A stretch of 64,000 nt of DNA. It comes from Streptomyces roseifaciens. Its GTDB lineage: Bacteria > Actinomycetota > Actinomycetes > Streptomycetales > Streptomycetaceae. Made by a program: the position numbers and the translations under genes. This document shows, in pieces, positions 1 to 9,596 of the stretch; the stretch's first letter is position 1, and every line of letters starts with the position of its first letter. The stretch is from the NCBI RefSeq assembly GCF_001445655.1, contig NZ_LNBE01000003.1, positions 2,566,733-2,630,732 on the forward strand, read 5' to 3'. Under the pieces are notes generated by a model. That model was not told where the DNA came from. It searched no databases and worked only from the letters and a program-made list of their open reading frames with translations.

Positions 1-51
1 GAACCTTCCCCTCCTCACCGCCGGCCGTGCGCCCGACTCCTCGGCCACCGA

Positions 52-1311
52 ATGACCACCTCGGCGTCCGACCGGCAGGCACCGACCGCACTCGGTCCCG
101 GATTCCGCGTGTTCTGGGGATCCTGCGCAGTCTCGCTCGCCGGCGACGCCCTGCGCGGCATCACAGTGATCCTGTGGCTCTACACCGCATGGGGCGGCTC
201 GGCACGAGCCGTGGCGCTGGGCGTACTGTTCGAACGACTCCCCACCCTCGTCGTCGGCCCCGCCATGGGAGTCCTCGCCGACCGGTACGATCGCAAACAA
301 GTCCTCATCGTCAGCAACGTGGCACGCGCGGCGGGCAGCGGCGCCATCCTATGGGCGATGCTCTGTGGCTCGGTCCCGCTGGTACTGGGGGCTCTAGCTG
401 CCTCGGCGATCGCAGGCAGCGCAGGCTCGGCGGCGCGGGGCGCGATGCTGCCACAGCTGGTGGCCAAGGCCGCACTGATACGCGCCAACAGCACCATGAC
501 AACGACCGAGCAGGTCAGCTACATCCTGGGGCCACTCCTCGGAGCCCTGCTATACAGCAAGTCAGGCCCTGCTGTGGCACTGACGGCCGATGCCGTCAGC
601 TTTGTGGCAGCCGCGTTGCTCCAGCGCAGGCTCCCTTCCCAGCCGGTGGCGCGACGTGCGACGGCAAGTGACCGGGGGAGGGAGGAGGTGACGGACCGAG
701 ACTTGGCGGCCACCGGACTACGAGTCGGCGTTCGGGCCCTGCTGGACAGCCGCGACCGCACCCTGGCCGTCGCCCTGGGGACGTACTTGTGCGTGGTACT
801 GCAGGCAGGAATAAACAACACGGTGCTCGTCGCCTTCCTGCCTGCCGCACTGAACCGCCCAGAAGGCGACGTCGCTCTGTTCAGCCTGACGAACGGCGTG
901 GCCCAAGTCCTCGTCGCGGGGCTGCTCATCGGTTTCGCGGCGCGACTGGCGCCAGTCGCCGCGTTGTCCCTGTCGGCCTGGGTGATGGTATGCGGAGGAT
1001 GGGTACTCGCCGGCTCCATGAGCCTGTACATGGCCCTGGCGGGGGTGCTGATCATCGCCCTGGCCAGCGCTCCACTCCAGGTCAGCTTCACCACGTTGCG
1101 GCAGACGCGGGTCCCCGACGTCCTCCAGGGTCGGGCCACCGGACTGGTCAGCACACTGTCCGGCGCCGCGTTCCTCGTGGCTTCTCAGGGAGGAGCATGG
1201 CTGGCGGATCATGCTGGCCCACGGGCCAGCCTGGTGGGCTCGGCGGGAGCACTGACCACCGGGGCACTCCTCACCTTGCTCCTGCGACGTGCGGCCGGCC
1301 ATGCACCCTGA
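52..1311 (+). CDS. MFS transporter
   Basis: A 419-residue protein with about twelve hydrophobic segments, the usual length of a major facilitator exporter. The loop between the second and third segments carries the MFS motif GVLADRYDRKQV at residues 73-84. It probably uses the proton gradient to export a small molecule; the substrate cannot be read from sequence. The ATG overlaps a TGA (ATGA), so an upstream gene outside the window may end here and be translationally coupled to it. No resistance-specific motif was recognised. The SARP regulator gene lies downstream but is separated by about 640 bases of fossil sequence, so they are unlikely to form one operon. The family call is secure; the function is an inference. 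Confidence 0.88.
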   Translation: MTTSASDRQAPTALGPGFRVFWGSCAVSLAGDALRGITVILWLYTAWGGSARAVALGVLFERLPTLVVGPAMGVLADRYDRKQVLIVSNVARAAGSGAILWAMLCGSVPLVLGALAASAIAGSAGSAARGAMLPQLVAKAALIRANSTMTTTEQVSYILGPLLGALLYSKSGPAVALTADAVSFVAAALLQRRLPSQPVARRATASDRGREEVTDRDLAATGLRVGVRALLDSRDRTLAVALGTYLCVVLQAGINNTVLVAFLPAALNRPEGDVALFSLTNGVAQVLVAGLLIGFAARLAPVAALSLSAWVMVCGGWVLAGSMSLYMALAGVLIIALASAPLQVSFTTLRQTRVPDVLQGRATGLVSTLSGAAFLVASQGGAWLADHAGPRASLVGSAGALTTGALLTLLLRRAAGHAP

Positions 1312-1550
1312 GCTGTGCCGCACCGCCCTACCAGCGCTGGGCGAGTGAGTGGCCGCCGCTGGTCTCGTCCTCGTTCACTACGCCGACCCGGCGACCGCCC
1401 GCGAACTGACTGTGGGTTCTGGCAGTGCGCCGCTTCGCCCGGCACCTGCGCCGCCGCTGACCGCCCCGGAGGGCGGGGTTCGAGGTGGCCCCGGCCGCGG
1501 CGGCCACCTCGGCGACCGGCCGGGGCGGGGCCAGGCGACAGACTGCGAGG

Positions 1551-1780
1551 GTGAGCACCGCGATCCCCCGCCCACACGCCCGCCCTTGGGCGTGGCCGTC
1601 GCGCCCTGATCTCCACCGACGACGACACCGACCAGCAGTCGCCCGCCGCCCGCGCAGCCCCCGCCGCCGTCCAGGCCGTCCCCTTCCCCCTGGCTGCCCT
1701 CACCGGGATCGCCGGCCTGATGGAAGAGCTGGAGCGCCTGGCCGGGGAGGCGTGGGAGGAAGGAAATCAGCAGGCGGCCC
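1551..1780 (+). pseudogene. Fossil of a small conjugative-element protein (paralogue at 55.2 kb)
   Basis: From GTG 1551 the DNA closely matches the gene starting at GTG 55219: both encode the stretch GRGRRALI, then DDDTDQ and a Pro/Ala-rich continuation. Relative to that copy there is a one-base insertion before 1588, which throws the start codon out of frame. Just upstream, around 1410-1470, a Cys-containing reading (CGFWQCAASPGTC) hints at a decayed zinc-ribbon gene like those at 54-55 kb. The segment 1312-1550 otherwise holds no gene that can be supported. The function of the family is unknown; in this window its members sit beside conjugative-element genes. Confidence 0.6.
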
Positions 1781-1951
1781 AGTCGAGCCCGGGCTCCGCG
1801 AGTGTCTTGTCCGCGGTGAGTTTGGCGTGTCTGGTTTCGGTGTTTGGCTGCACCGAGCACTTCGACCGTGGGGACCGTGTTTTCGTCCGGGTGGTGCGGC
1901 GGCTTGGTCGTCCCGACCGTGACGCCTGTGGACTGCTGCTTAACTGCTTTG

Positions 1952-4900
1952 ATGGCCATTGAACTGATGCTGCTGTGTCGGGTTTCCTATCGTGACCAGG
2001 AGGTCACCGCGCCCAGGCTGCGCGGCCTGCTCGCTCTTCTGGCGGGCGAGCTGCGCACGGGGTGCAGCACGGCATTCCTGGTGGACGGCCTCTGGACGGA
2101 TGGGGAACCGCAGAATCCGGTTAAGGCGCTGCAGACTCTGGTCGCACGTGCCCGGAGTCTCCTCGGCGCCGACGTGATCGCCAGCACCTCGACCGGCTAT
2201 CGCCTCGCGTTGGGTGAGGAGCAGGTCGACAGCTCCGCCGTTCTGCTCCGCGCCGCGGCGGGTGGGGAGCGGCTGCGAGCCGGGGACCTGGCGGCGGCGC
2301 TCACGGAGGCTGAGGCGGGTGTGGCGTTGTGGGGTGCCGACGGCGTGCGGTGCGAGGGGGACGTTCCCGGCGATCCGGTGTCCGCGCTGCGCGTGGAGCG
2401 GGTCCCGGTGTACTGGTCGCTCGTACGGGTCCGTGCCCTGGCCCTGGCGCGGCTCGGCCGCCGGGCCGAGTCGCTCGAACCGCTCACCCACCTGATGCGG
2501 GAACTGCCGCGGGACGAGGAGGTACTCCTGGAGCTGGTGCGCTGCCAGGCGGCCACCGCGGGCCCCGCCACCGCTCTGGCCACCTACGACGCTTACCGCC
2601 GCCGGCTGCGCGAGGAACTCGGCGCCGATCCCGGGCCCGCGCTGCAGGGCGTACATCAGGAGCTGCTGCAGGGGGCGGCGCCCGCAATACGCAGCGGAGT
2701 GTCGCACGATCCCAACCCCTTGCTCGGCCGGGACGCCGACACCGCCGCGGTGGCGGAGCTGATGAGGACCTCCCGGGTCACTTCGATCGTCGGGCCAGGG
2801 GGATTGGGCAAGACCCGCCTCGCGCACGTGGTGAGCCGGGAGGCGGAGCAGCGGGTGGTGCATCTGGTCGGTCTCGCCGGTATCACCAGCGACGCGGATG
2901 TGGCCGGCGAGGTCGCCTCGGCTCTCGGAGTCGGCGAATCGCTGCGCCCCCACACGCTCCCGTCCGCCGTCCCCACCGACGTGCTCACCGGCATCGCGGG
3001 CGCGCTCGGGCCCGGGCCGACGCTGCTGGTCCTCGACAACTGCGAGCACGTGATCCGCGGCGTCGCACAGCTGGTGCAGGCCCTGGTGTCGGTCGTCCGC
3101 GACCTGCGGGTCCTCACCACCAGCCGGGCTCCCCTCGGCATCTCCGCCGAATCGGTGTATCCGCTGCCGGAACTGGATCTGCCGACAACTGCCGAACTGT
3201 TCGAGCAGCGGGCCCGGGCCGCCCGTCCCGGTGCCGAGCTGCCCACCGGGACGGTGATCGAGCTGTGCCGCCGTCTGGACGGGCTGCCGCTCGCTGCGGA
3301 GCTGGCGGCGGCGCGGGTGAGGGTCATGACGGTCGGTGAGATCAGCCACCGGCTGACGGACCGGTTCGTCCTGCTGCGGAGCGGTGCTCGAGATGCCCCG
3401 CGGCGTCATCGCACACTGCACGCCGTCGTCGACTGGAGCTGGAACCTCCTGGACCCGGCAGGGCAGGCGGCGCTGCGCGCGCTGTCGGTCTTTCCCAACG
3501 GCTTCACGGCGGACGCCGCCCAGCGTCTGCTCGATGACGACGAGCTCTTCGGCGGCCTGTTCCGCGAGGGCCAGGTGCTGGAGGTGCTCACGGATCTGGT
3601 CGACCAGTCACTGGTCAAGGTGGCGGACACGGCCTCCGGCGCGCGCTTCGCGATGCTGGATACGATACGGGAGTTCTGCACGGCCCAGCGGGCTCGCTCC
3701 GGCGAGGACGACTGCGTGACCCGCCAGTACCTGGCATGGGCGCGCGACTTCGGGATGCGGCATCACGACGCGCTCTTCGGGACCGACCCCTTCAGGGCCT
3801 GGGAGCGGATCAGAGCCGAGCAGGACAACCTCGTCCAGGCGCTGCGGGTCGGCCTCGACCAGGAGGACGGTGCCACGGTCGCGGCCACCACCGCGGTGCT
3901 CGCGACCCTGTGGACCACGGAGGCCAACTACGCTCGCCTCGTCCCACTCGCCCAGGACGCCGGACCGCTCCTCTCCCACTTCCGGCCCCGGCCCGACTTC
4001 GTCGAGGTCACCCGGACCGCCGCGGCCATGTGCGCCACGAGCCTGTTCCTCGGATTCGGCCCCGGAGCGGCTCGCACCCTCGTCGCCCTGCGCCGACTGC
4101 CGCCGGCATCGCCAAACACCCTGGTCGGAGCTGTCTCGACCGTACTGTGCGCACTGCCCGAACTCCTGGGCCCCGATCACTCGGTGCTGAACGCCCTGTG
4201 CGACCGGGACGAGCCACTGCTCGCCGGCACGGCCAACTGCGCGGCCAGCCTCGTATGGGAGAACGCCTACGACCCGGACCGCGCCCTGTCGGCGGCCCGC
4301 CGGATGCTCGACGCCTTCAAGGAGCTGCGTATCCCGTGGATCCAGGTCATGGCTCCCGCCCGGATGGCCAGACTGTGCCTCCAGGCCGAGCAGGGACACG
4401 AAGCGCTGCACCATCTGCAGTCGGCACTACAGGTCCTGGAGGAGCTCGGCGTCCAGGGTGGTGACCCGATCGGCATCCGCTGGGGCATGGCGCTCGCCCA
4501 CCTGCACACCGGCGACCTCGACGAGGCCGAGCACTGGGTGACACAGGCGACGCTGACCCAGCCGCAGGACACGCCGGACCTCCTCTCGCCCGGCCTTGGA
4601 ATACGCGCCGAGATCGCACTCGCACGCGGCGACACCGAAACCGGGCTTCACCTGTGGCGCCGGGCCGCCGAAGGAGTACGGAACAGCGCCGCCGGCCCTG
4701 TCTTCGAGCTCGAACTGGACCTCGAACTGAACCTCGAGCCCTGGGTCCTGGAGGTCCAGGCCGTCGCCGTGACCGCCCACGCACGATACGGTCGCCTCGA
4801 CCTCGTCGAGGACCTCACCACCACCCTCCAGGGCCGGCTTCCTGCCCTCCTGGCACCCCGCGCCGCCGCACCGTCCCGGTCAGACAGGGCCCTCGCGAAC

Positions 4901-5206
4901 CTTCCGCTCTGCGGTGCGCTGCTGCTCGCACTGGGCATGGTCGACCTCGACCACGGCCCGCGCACCGGCAACGCGCGCCGCACCAGATCGGGAACGCGGC
5001 TGGTCGCCCTGGCCGAACGCTTCCGCCACCTGCGCTTCTTCCAGCCGACCATGTCCTCCGAGCGCTCCCGGCAGGCAGCCGAACAAGCCGACAGGACCGC
5101 GTACGCCGAGGCGGTATCGGCGTACGCGGCCCTGGCCCCGGACGCACTGCGGGCCGCCGCACTGACGGCGTTGCGGGAACGGGACCGTGGCCTGAAGCCG
5201 CGCTGA
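1952..5206 (+). CDS. SARP/AfsR-type transcriptional regulator with NB-ARC ATPase and TPR-like C-terminus
   Basis: A large regulator of about 1084 residues. Residues 1-90 resemble the OmpR-like winged helix of SARPs, and residues ~100-245 are a BTAD domain. An NB-ARC ATPase follows, with P-loop GPGGLGKTRL near residue 282 and a Walker B-like LVLDNCEH near 358, then helical TPR-like repeats. Proteins of this architecture (AfsR class) bind direct repeats near promoters and activate secondary metabolism. I chose ATG 1952 because the winged helix begins just after it; the open frame runs 36 codons further upstream into non-homologous sequence. No good ribosome binding site is visible, so ATG 1967 is possible. 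No TTA codon was noticed. A piece of a close relative of this gene lies at 6.05 kb. The target genes are unknown. Confidence 0.88.
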   Translation: MAIELMLLCRVSYRDQEVTAPRLRGLLALLAGELRTGCSTAFLVDGLWTDGEPQNPVKALQTLVARARSLLGADVIASTSTGYRLALGEEQVDSSAVLLRAAAGGERLRAGDLAAALTEAEAGVALWGADGVRCEGDVPGDPVSALRVERVPVYWSLVRVRALALARLGRRAESLEPLTHLMRELPRDEEVLLELVRCQAATAGPATALATYDAYRRRLREELGADPGPALQGVHQELLQGAAPAIRSGVSHDPNPLLGRDADTAAVAELMRTSRVTSIVGPGGLGKTRLAHVVSREAEQRVVHLVGLAGITSDADVAGEVASALGVGESLRPHTLPSAVPTDVLTGIAGALGPGPTLLVLDNCEHVIRGVAQLVQALVSVVRDLRVLTTSRAPLGISAESVYPLPELDLPTTAELFEQRARAARPGAELPTGTVIELCRRLDGLPLAAELAAARVRVMTVGEISHRLTDRFVLLRSGARDAPRRHRTLHAVVDWSWNLLDPAGQAALRALSVFPNGFTADAAQRLLDDDELFGGLFREGQVLEVLTDLVDQSLVKVADTASGARFAMLDTIREFCTAQRARSGEDDCVTRQYLAWARDFGMRHHDALFGTDPFRAWERIRAEQDNLVQALRVGLDQEDGATVAATTAVLATLWTTEANYARLVPLAQDAGPLLSHFRPRPDFVEVTRTAAAMCATSLFLGFGPGAARTLVALRRLPPASPNTLVGAVSTVLCALPELLGPDHSVLNALCDRDEPLLAGTANCAASLVWENAYDPDRALSAARRMLDAFKELRIPWIQVMAPARMARLCLQAEQGHEALHHLQSALQVLEELGVQGGDPIGIRWGMALAHLHTGDLDEAEHWVTQATLTQPQDTPDLLSPGLGIRAEIALARGDTETGLHLWRRAAEGVRNSAAGPVFELELDLELNLEPWVLEVQAVAVTAHARYGRLDLVEDLTTTLQGRLPALLAPRAAAPSRSDRALANLPLCGALLLALGMVDLDHGPRTGNARRTRSGTRLVALAERFRHLRFFQPTMSSERSRQAAEQADRTAYAEAVSAYAALAPDALRAAALTALRERDRGLKPR

Positions 5207-5355
5207 AGCCGCTCTGAAGCTCACTGACGGCACGCTCTGCGCAGACGTCGCGAGATGTCTCGATCTCACATGGACAGGTTCCAGGAATATCGAGGGAACG
5301 GAGGCGCACTACATGCCACCCGTCCCTTGGACAACGTCGCAGGAGGGCGAATCAG

Positions 5356-5766
5356 ATGAACGCCAGGAAATGGGCCTTAGCGGTTTCCTCGCTCACCGCC
5401 GCTGTCGCGGTCGGTGTCCCCCCGGCCATGGCGCAGGCCGCAACCCGGCACGTGGGTGACCGGTGCACCAGCGACAACTACACAACGTGTGCCGGGTCGG
5501 CGTCCTTCATCAAGGAGGGGGACCACATGCTGATCTGGGACAACAAGGCTGACGGACACTCGGTCGTTGTCATCGGAGACCGGTCCGACGGGCTGCCGCT
5601 GAAGTTGTGGAACCACTCCGGCTCCGACGGCGACGGGAAGGTCGACCACAACCTGAACCTTCCCGAGAACGGGTGGATCCGCTACAAGGTCTGCCTGGGG
5701 GAGTACGGTTCCAAGGACGTCATCGAAAGCACCTGCTCCGCCAGCAAGACGGAGAACGCCTCGTGA
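5356..5766 (+). CDS. Small secreted protein with an early TTA codon
   Basis: A 136-residue protein with a Sec signal peptide (basic start MNARKWA, a hydrophobic core, then Ala-rich cleavage near AQAA around residue 30). The mature part is polar and aromatic, with four cysteines that may form two disulphides. A good ribosome binding site (GGAGG) sits 5' of ATG 5356. Codon 8 is TTA, the rare leucine codon read by the bldA tRNA in Streptomyces, which suggests that translation is limited to late growth. No family is recognised. It follows the SARP gene by about 150 bases on the same strand, so the regulator might control it, but that is only inferred from position. Confidence 0.8.
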   Translation: MNARKWALAVSSLTAAVAVGVPPAMAQAATRHVGDRCTSDNYTTCAGSASFIKEGDHMLIWDNKADGHSVVVIGDRSDGLPLKLWNHSGSDGDGKVDHNLNLPENGWIRYKVCLGEYGSKDVIESTCSASKTENAS

Positions 5767-5849
5767 CGAGGTGAGGGTGGCCCATAGGGAGAAGTGAGAA
5801 CCGGCTGGTGGCGGTCTCGGCCGTCACCAGCCGGCACAGGTGACACGCA

Positions 5850-6222
5850 TGGTGCGGCGGAACCGTTCTGGCACCGGGCGGGTGACCGTGGCGGTTCTGC
5901 TCCGAGCGCTGCCGCTCGCGCGAACGCCGGCTCCTGCAGCGGGTCCAGCGCGGTACGGACCGGCTGGAGCCGGTGGCCGAGGAGCACCACCGGCTGCGGT
6001 CAGCGCTCTACGCGGTCGCCCGCCAGGCCCGGCGCCTTGCCGCGGTGCCCGATGCCTCCAAGGAGCTGCGCATCCCGTGGATCCAGGCCATGGCTCCGAC
6101 CCGGATGGCTGAACTGTGCCTCCAGAGTGAGCAGGGAAGCGAAGCGCTGCATCATCTGCAGTCGGTACGGCTTTGGAATTGGAATACGCGCCGAGATCGC
6201 ACTCGCGCGCGGCCACCGTGAG
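5850..6222 (+). pseudogene. Chimeric fossil: zinc-ribbon gene fused to a piece of SARP-like gene
   Basis: The first part (about 5850-6050) matches the gene at 54.06 kb: it has the Cys pattern FCSERCRSRERRL and a helical run EEHHRLRSAL, broken by an in-frame TGA near 5880. From 6051 the sequence switches to a close match (about 85 percent by eye) to 4310-4427 inside the SARP gene (KELRIPWIQ, LCLQSEQG, EALHHLQS). It then jumps to match 4590-4638 (RAEIALARG), so about 165 bases are missing and a 6-base repeat is inserted. It encodes nothing intact. It records at least two recombination events. Confidence 0.7.
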
Positions 6223-6712
6223 CGCCTGCCCGGGCACGTCCCCGGATGGGCGCGGCCGGTGTACGGGTCAGGTGGCCAGTCGATCCGAGTCCCCGTCTGG
6301 GTGCCTGACGCTTGCCCCGGACGGGGGTGCTGCGTGGCGCCAGACGGGGCTGAGTGGCGGTCCGGTCCGCTACAGGGTCTTCTCGGTGACGGCCTAGCCG
6401 GCGCTGTCGTCACCACCGTCGCTGCTGCCACCGGAACGACCGTTTCGGCTTCCGGACTTCAGGAGGCTGAGGAGCACGTCGGCAGTCACTGACACCACGC
6501 GCATCCAGCGTGGTATGTCGGCGTCGCCGGCGGCGGTGGACTCGTCGGGGGATTCGCCCAGTGAACCATTCATTCGTTCGAGCGTAGCGGCACGGTGGGC
6601 CGGGGGCGCCCCCGTCCGCGCATACGGCCGTTTTTTCGCGCAGAACGTCGCCGTGAAGAGGCCAGCCCGTTCGCCCGCCTGGCCAAGCAGGCGCGCCAGG
6701 GGCCGGGAGTGT
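6223..6712. other. Intergenic stretch without a supportable gene
   Basis: Open frames in this 490-base stretch are short, mutually overlapping and lack a ribosome binding site, family motif or consistent codon bias. Nothing recognisable was found. Confidence 0.5.
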
Positions 6713-7546
6713 TCAGCGGCCTAGCGCGGCGCGCAGTGTGATCCCGTGGCGGGTGCGCAGGCGGCGCACCTCCCAGACCGAGAGTGCGGTCACTGACAGC
6801 GGGCCGCCGAGCATGAACGTGTACAGCACTTCCGGAGGCGCGGCGACGTCGGGACCGTTGAACATCTGGAACGCGAAGAGCGACCAGACCAGCAGTGGTG
6901 AGATGAGCGCCGGGAGCAGTTGGTGCACGTCCTTGGCCAGGAAGCACGTGAAGACGCAGGCGTAGGTGGCCAGGAGGGTGTAGACGCTCGAGCCGAGCAG
7001 CACGGCGAGGGCTGCGAGCCAGCCGATGGCCAGGGCCAGGAAGGCCAGTACGGTGCAGATGATGCCGGGGCCGGTGACAGCGGCGAAGGTGTCTTTGAGG
7101 TCCTCGCCGTCGATGAGGTCGCCCTTGAGGGCCTCGACGGACAGCCAGATGCAGAGGGGGCCTGCGGCCAGCAGGAGGGCGGCTGAGATCGGCCCGCGCA
7201 GGCGCCCGGCGAAGTCTCGGCGCCTGTCCGGAGTGCTGGCGATGAGGAAGGCGGTGATGCCGACGATGCTTCCCACGGCCAGGATGCCGCAGGAGAAGGC
7301 CAGTTCGAGGAGCTTGCCGAGGACGAACTTCTGCCCGCCGCCGCTCAACGGGTAGGCCGCGACCAGCCAGACGGCGGCGGCCAGGCCGAGTACGGTACGC
7401 GCGAGCTGCATCCCGGCGATGAGCTTGTCCTCCACGCGATCGGCCGTGGGGGTATGCGCGAGGCCCCCCGTCCACGAGTGGAAGAACGCCCTCAGCGCAC
7501 CGCCGGGGGCCGCACGGTTGCTGGATGTCGTTCTGGACCCGCTCAC
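6713..7546 (-). CDS. Multi-pass membrane protein, unknown function
   Basis: A 277-residue protein with about seven or eight hydrophobic segments spread over its length and a cytoplasmic-type basic tail. The start is GTG 7546, preceded on the minus strand by GGGAGAG at a good distance. No transporter, kinase or enzyme motif is visible. It is a monocistronic-looking gene facing away from the nuclease fossil at 7.6 kb. The product is probably an integral membrane protein of the cytoplasmic membrane. No family could be assigned, and the coding call rests on length, start signals and regular membrane segments. Confidence 0.75.
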   Translation of the reverse strand: MSGSRTTSSNRAAPGGALRAFFHSWTGGLAHTPTADRVEDKLIAGMQLARTVLGLAAAVWLVAAYPLSGGGQKFVLGKLLELAFSCGILAVGSIVGITAFLIASTPDRRRDFAGRLRGPISAALLLAAGPLCIWLSVEALKGDLIDGEDLKDTFAAVTGPGIICTVLAFLALAIGWLAALAVLLGSSVYTLLATYACVFTCFLAKDVHQLLPALISPLLVWSLFAFQMFNGPDVAAPPEVLYTFMLGGPLSVTALSVWEVRRLRTRHGITLRAALGR

Positions 7547-7599
7547 TTGTGCTCTCCCGGTGGCGCGTGCGTTCCTTGCGTTCCGTGGGTCACGCGCAC

Positions 7600-8050
7600 G
7601 CCACCACGAACGTCGAACATCCTATCGGGTCGTGCTCGGGTCCCTGTGCTGTCATCGGAGAGTGCGGAAGGCCCGGACTCCGGTGCAGACCCGGCGGACG
7701 CGCCGGGGTCTGCGGATGCCCGAGACGCGGACACCGGGCAGACAGTCGACGCTACGGAGACGGCGCGGACGGCGGCCCATACGCATTCGGCGCCGCGGAG
7801 TCCAAGCCCAACTGTGATGAGTTCGCGTTCAACCCACCTACAACAGCGGCGGCATGCCCAAGGCCGAGGACGGTCTGAACGAGGTCTCCTCCGGCAGCCA
7901 GTGCGTGCAGTCCTTCACCAAGAAGGCCGACGACTGAGCCGTGCACCTGTGCAACATCGACGGGCATGTACCCACCTGGCGCGAGGTGTGCGGCCGCTCG
8001 GCGATCCGCCGGCTGAACCAGCCGGTGAACCGGCAACCGCAGCCAGGACA
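7600..8050 (+). pseudogene. Decayed NucA/NucB-type secreted nuclease
   Basis: The reading NCDEFAF near 7810 followed by TYNSGGMPKAEDG resembles the CDEYPFA catalytic-region motif of the NucA/NucB family of extracellular nucleases. One C is missing near 7842, which breaks the frame. A TGA interrupts it again at about 7936, before VHLCNIDGHVPTWREVC and RSAI. Upstream the frame holds an acidic Asp/Ala-rich linker. A strong hairpin directly follows the last readable codons, as expected at the end of a former gene. An apparently intact protein with the same C-terminal domain is at 17.8 kb. Confidence 0.65.
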
Positions 8051-8053
8051 CGC

Positions 8054-8089
8054 GTGTGGGCGGCACACCATCCGGTGTGCCGCCCACAC
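8054..8089 (+). terminator. Strong intrinsic-type hairpin terminator
   Basis: A perfect 16-base stem (8054-8069 with 8074-8089) around a 4-base loop ATCC. There is no long T tract, as is usual in Streptomyces. It lies just after the nuclease fossil. Confidence 0.75.
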
Positions 8090-8375
8090 CCCCTATTGAG
8101 CAGGGCCCGTCAAGGCCGAGCCGCCGGAGTCGGCGAGGATCTGCGCGCCGGCACCCCGCTCCCGGAACCCGGCGATGCCGCTCAGAAAGGCTGAGCGGGC
8201 TGGGGGTACGCCGCCCGGCCTGCCCTCGGCAACGCTGATGCACGATGTCCGGAGGTACGAACGTACGGCTACGCGGCCATACGGACATACGGACATACGG
8301 CTGGGCAGGTGAGGCGGAGCCCTACCTCGAATGCCCGGCCCAGCAGGGCCTCCTGCCCACGGAAAGAGCAAAAGA

Positions 8376-9089
8376 ATGACGACGGAGCAATACGACGACC
8401 TCGGCGCGGAGTACGCGGAGCACACGGCATCAAGCGTGATCAACGCCTACTACGATCGGCCCGCGATCCTCGCGCTGTCAGGCGACGTGGCGGGTAAGCG
8501 CGTCCTGGACGTCGGGTGCGCGGCCGGGCACCTCTCGGCTCGGCTCGCCGGGCTCGGGGCCACGGTCACCGGGATCGACAGCAGTGGAGTCATGGTCCGG
8601 ATGGCCGAAGAACTCTGCAATGACCGCGACGGCCGGCCAACCTTCCGCCGAGCGGACCTGACCGAACCGCTCGACTTCCTCTCCGACGACTCGTTCGACT
8701 TGGTGACGGCGTCGCTGGTGCTGCACTACCTCAAGGACTGGGGCCCTGCACTCGCGGAGCTGCGCCGGGTCCTGCGGCCGGGAGGCGCAATGGTGCTGTC
8801 CGTGCACCACCCGGGGGAGGACTGGCACTGGCTCGACCGCACGGACTACTTCCGGACCGAGCTGATCACGGACGAGTGGACGGTCGGCGGCAAGCCGCGC
8901 ACGGTGCGCTTCTACCGGCGCCCACTCAGCTGGACCTTCGCGGCCCTGCGGAAGGCCGGCTTCGAGGTCGACCAGTTGGTGGAGCCCATGCCGCTGCCGG
9001 AGTGTGAATCCGTGGACCCGCAGTGGTTCAAACGACTGTCCACGACACCGCGGTTCCTGTACTTCCGTCTGATCAACCCGTCGGCCTGA
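8376..9089 (+). CDS. Class I SAM-dependent methyltransferase
   Basis: A 237-residue Rossmann-fold methyltransferase. Motif I is VLDVGCAAGHLSARL near residues 45-60, an acidic motif II follows (GIDSSG), and the post-I region FDLVTASLVLHYL matches the UbiE/MenG-like group. ATG 8376 begins MTTEQYDDLG, the usual N-terminus of this group, and is preceded by a purine-rich GGAAAGAG. The substrate is unknown. It lies upstream of a glyoxalase-fold gene and a START-like gene on the same strand, but gaps of about 130 bases make one operon uncertain. Confidence 0.88.
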   Translation: MTTEQYDDLGAEYAEHTASSVINAYYDRPAILALSGDVAGKRVLDVGCAAGHLSARLAGLGATVTGIDSSGVMVRMAEELCNDRDGRPTFRRADLTEPLDFLSDDSFDLVTASLVLHYLKDWGPALAELRRVLRPGGAMVLSVHHPGEDWHWLDRTDYFRTELITDEWTVGGKPRTVRFYRRPLSWTFAALRKAGFEVDQLVEPMPLPECESVDPQWFKRLSTTPRFLYFRLINPSA

Positions 9090-9220
9090 TCGGGCCATGG
9101 CAGGGCAGCACGGTCGCTGCGTCCGGAACGCTGCCCGGTGGCGCCGTCCCGTCCCGCTCCTTACGGTGAGGGCGGAAGCGCGAGCAGAAGGCTTCTCAAG
9201 CCGGAAGGGAGGGTCGAGAC

Positions 9221-9574
9221 ATGATCAGTGGCGCGCACGTCGTCATGTTCAGCCAGGATGCCGAGGCCGACCGGGCCTTCCTCCGGGACGTGCTCGGCTT
9301 CCTGTGCGTCGACGCCGGCGGCGGGTGGCTGATCTTCGAGCTGCCGCCCGCCGAGGCCGCGGTGCACCCGTCCGACGCACCCGGCGGCCACGAGCTGTTC
9401 CTGATGTGTGACGACATCCGGCGGACTGTGGAGGAGCTGACCGCGCAGGGCGTGGAGTTCACCCGGCCGGTCAGCGACGAAGGATGGGGGCTGCTCACTG
9501 CCCTCCGCCTGCCGGGTGGAGGCGAGCTGCGCCTGTACGAGCCGAGGCACCCGCTCGCGCGCGGCCTCCGCTGA
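9221..9574 (+). CDS. VOC/glyoxalase-fold protein
   Basis: A 117-residue protein with the paired beta-alpha-beta-beta-beta layout of vicinal-oxygen-chelate proteins: HVVMFSQDAEADRAFLRDV at the start, HELFLMCDDI in the middle and a terminal LRLYEP strand. Such proteins are glyoxalases, dioxygenases or drug-binding resistance proteins; which one cannot be told here. The ribosome binding site GGGAGGG lies upstream of ATG 9221. The next gene starts 22 bases after its stop, so the two are probably co-transcribed. Confidence 0.85.
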   Translation: MISGAHVVMFSQDAEADRAFLRDVLGFLCVDAGGGWLIFELPPAEAAVHPSDAPGGHELFLMCDDIRRTVEELTAQGVEFTRPVSDEGWGLLTALRLPGGGELRLYEPRHPLARGLR

Positions 9575-9596
9575 GGACCAGCAGCTGCGTACGGAC

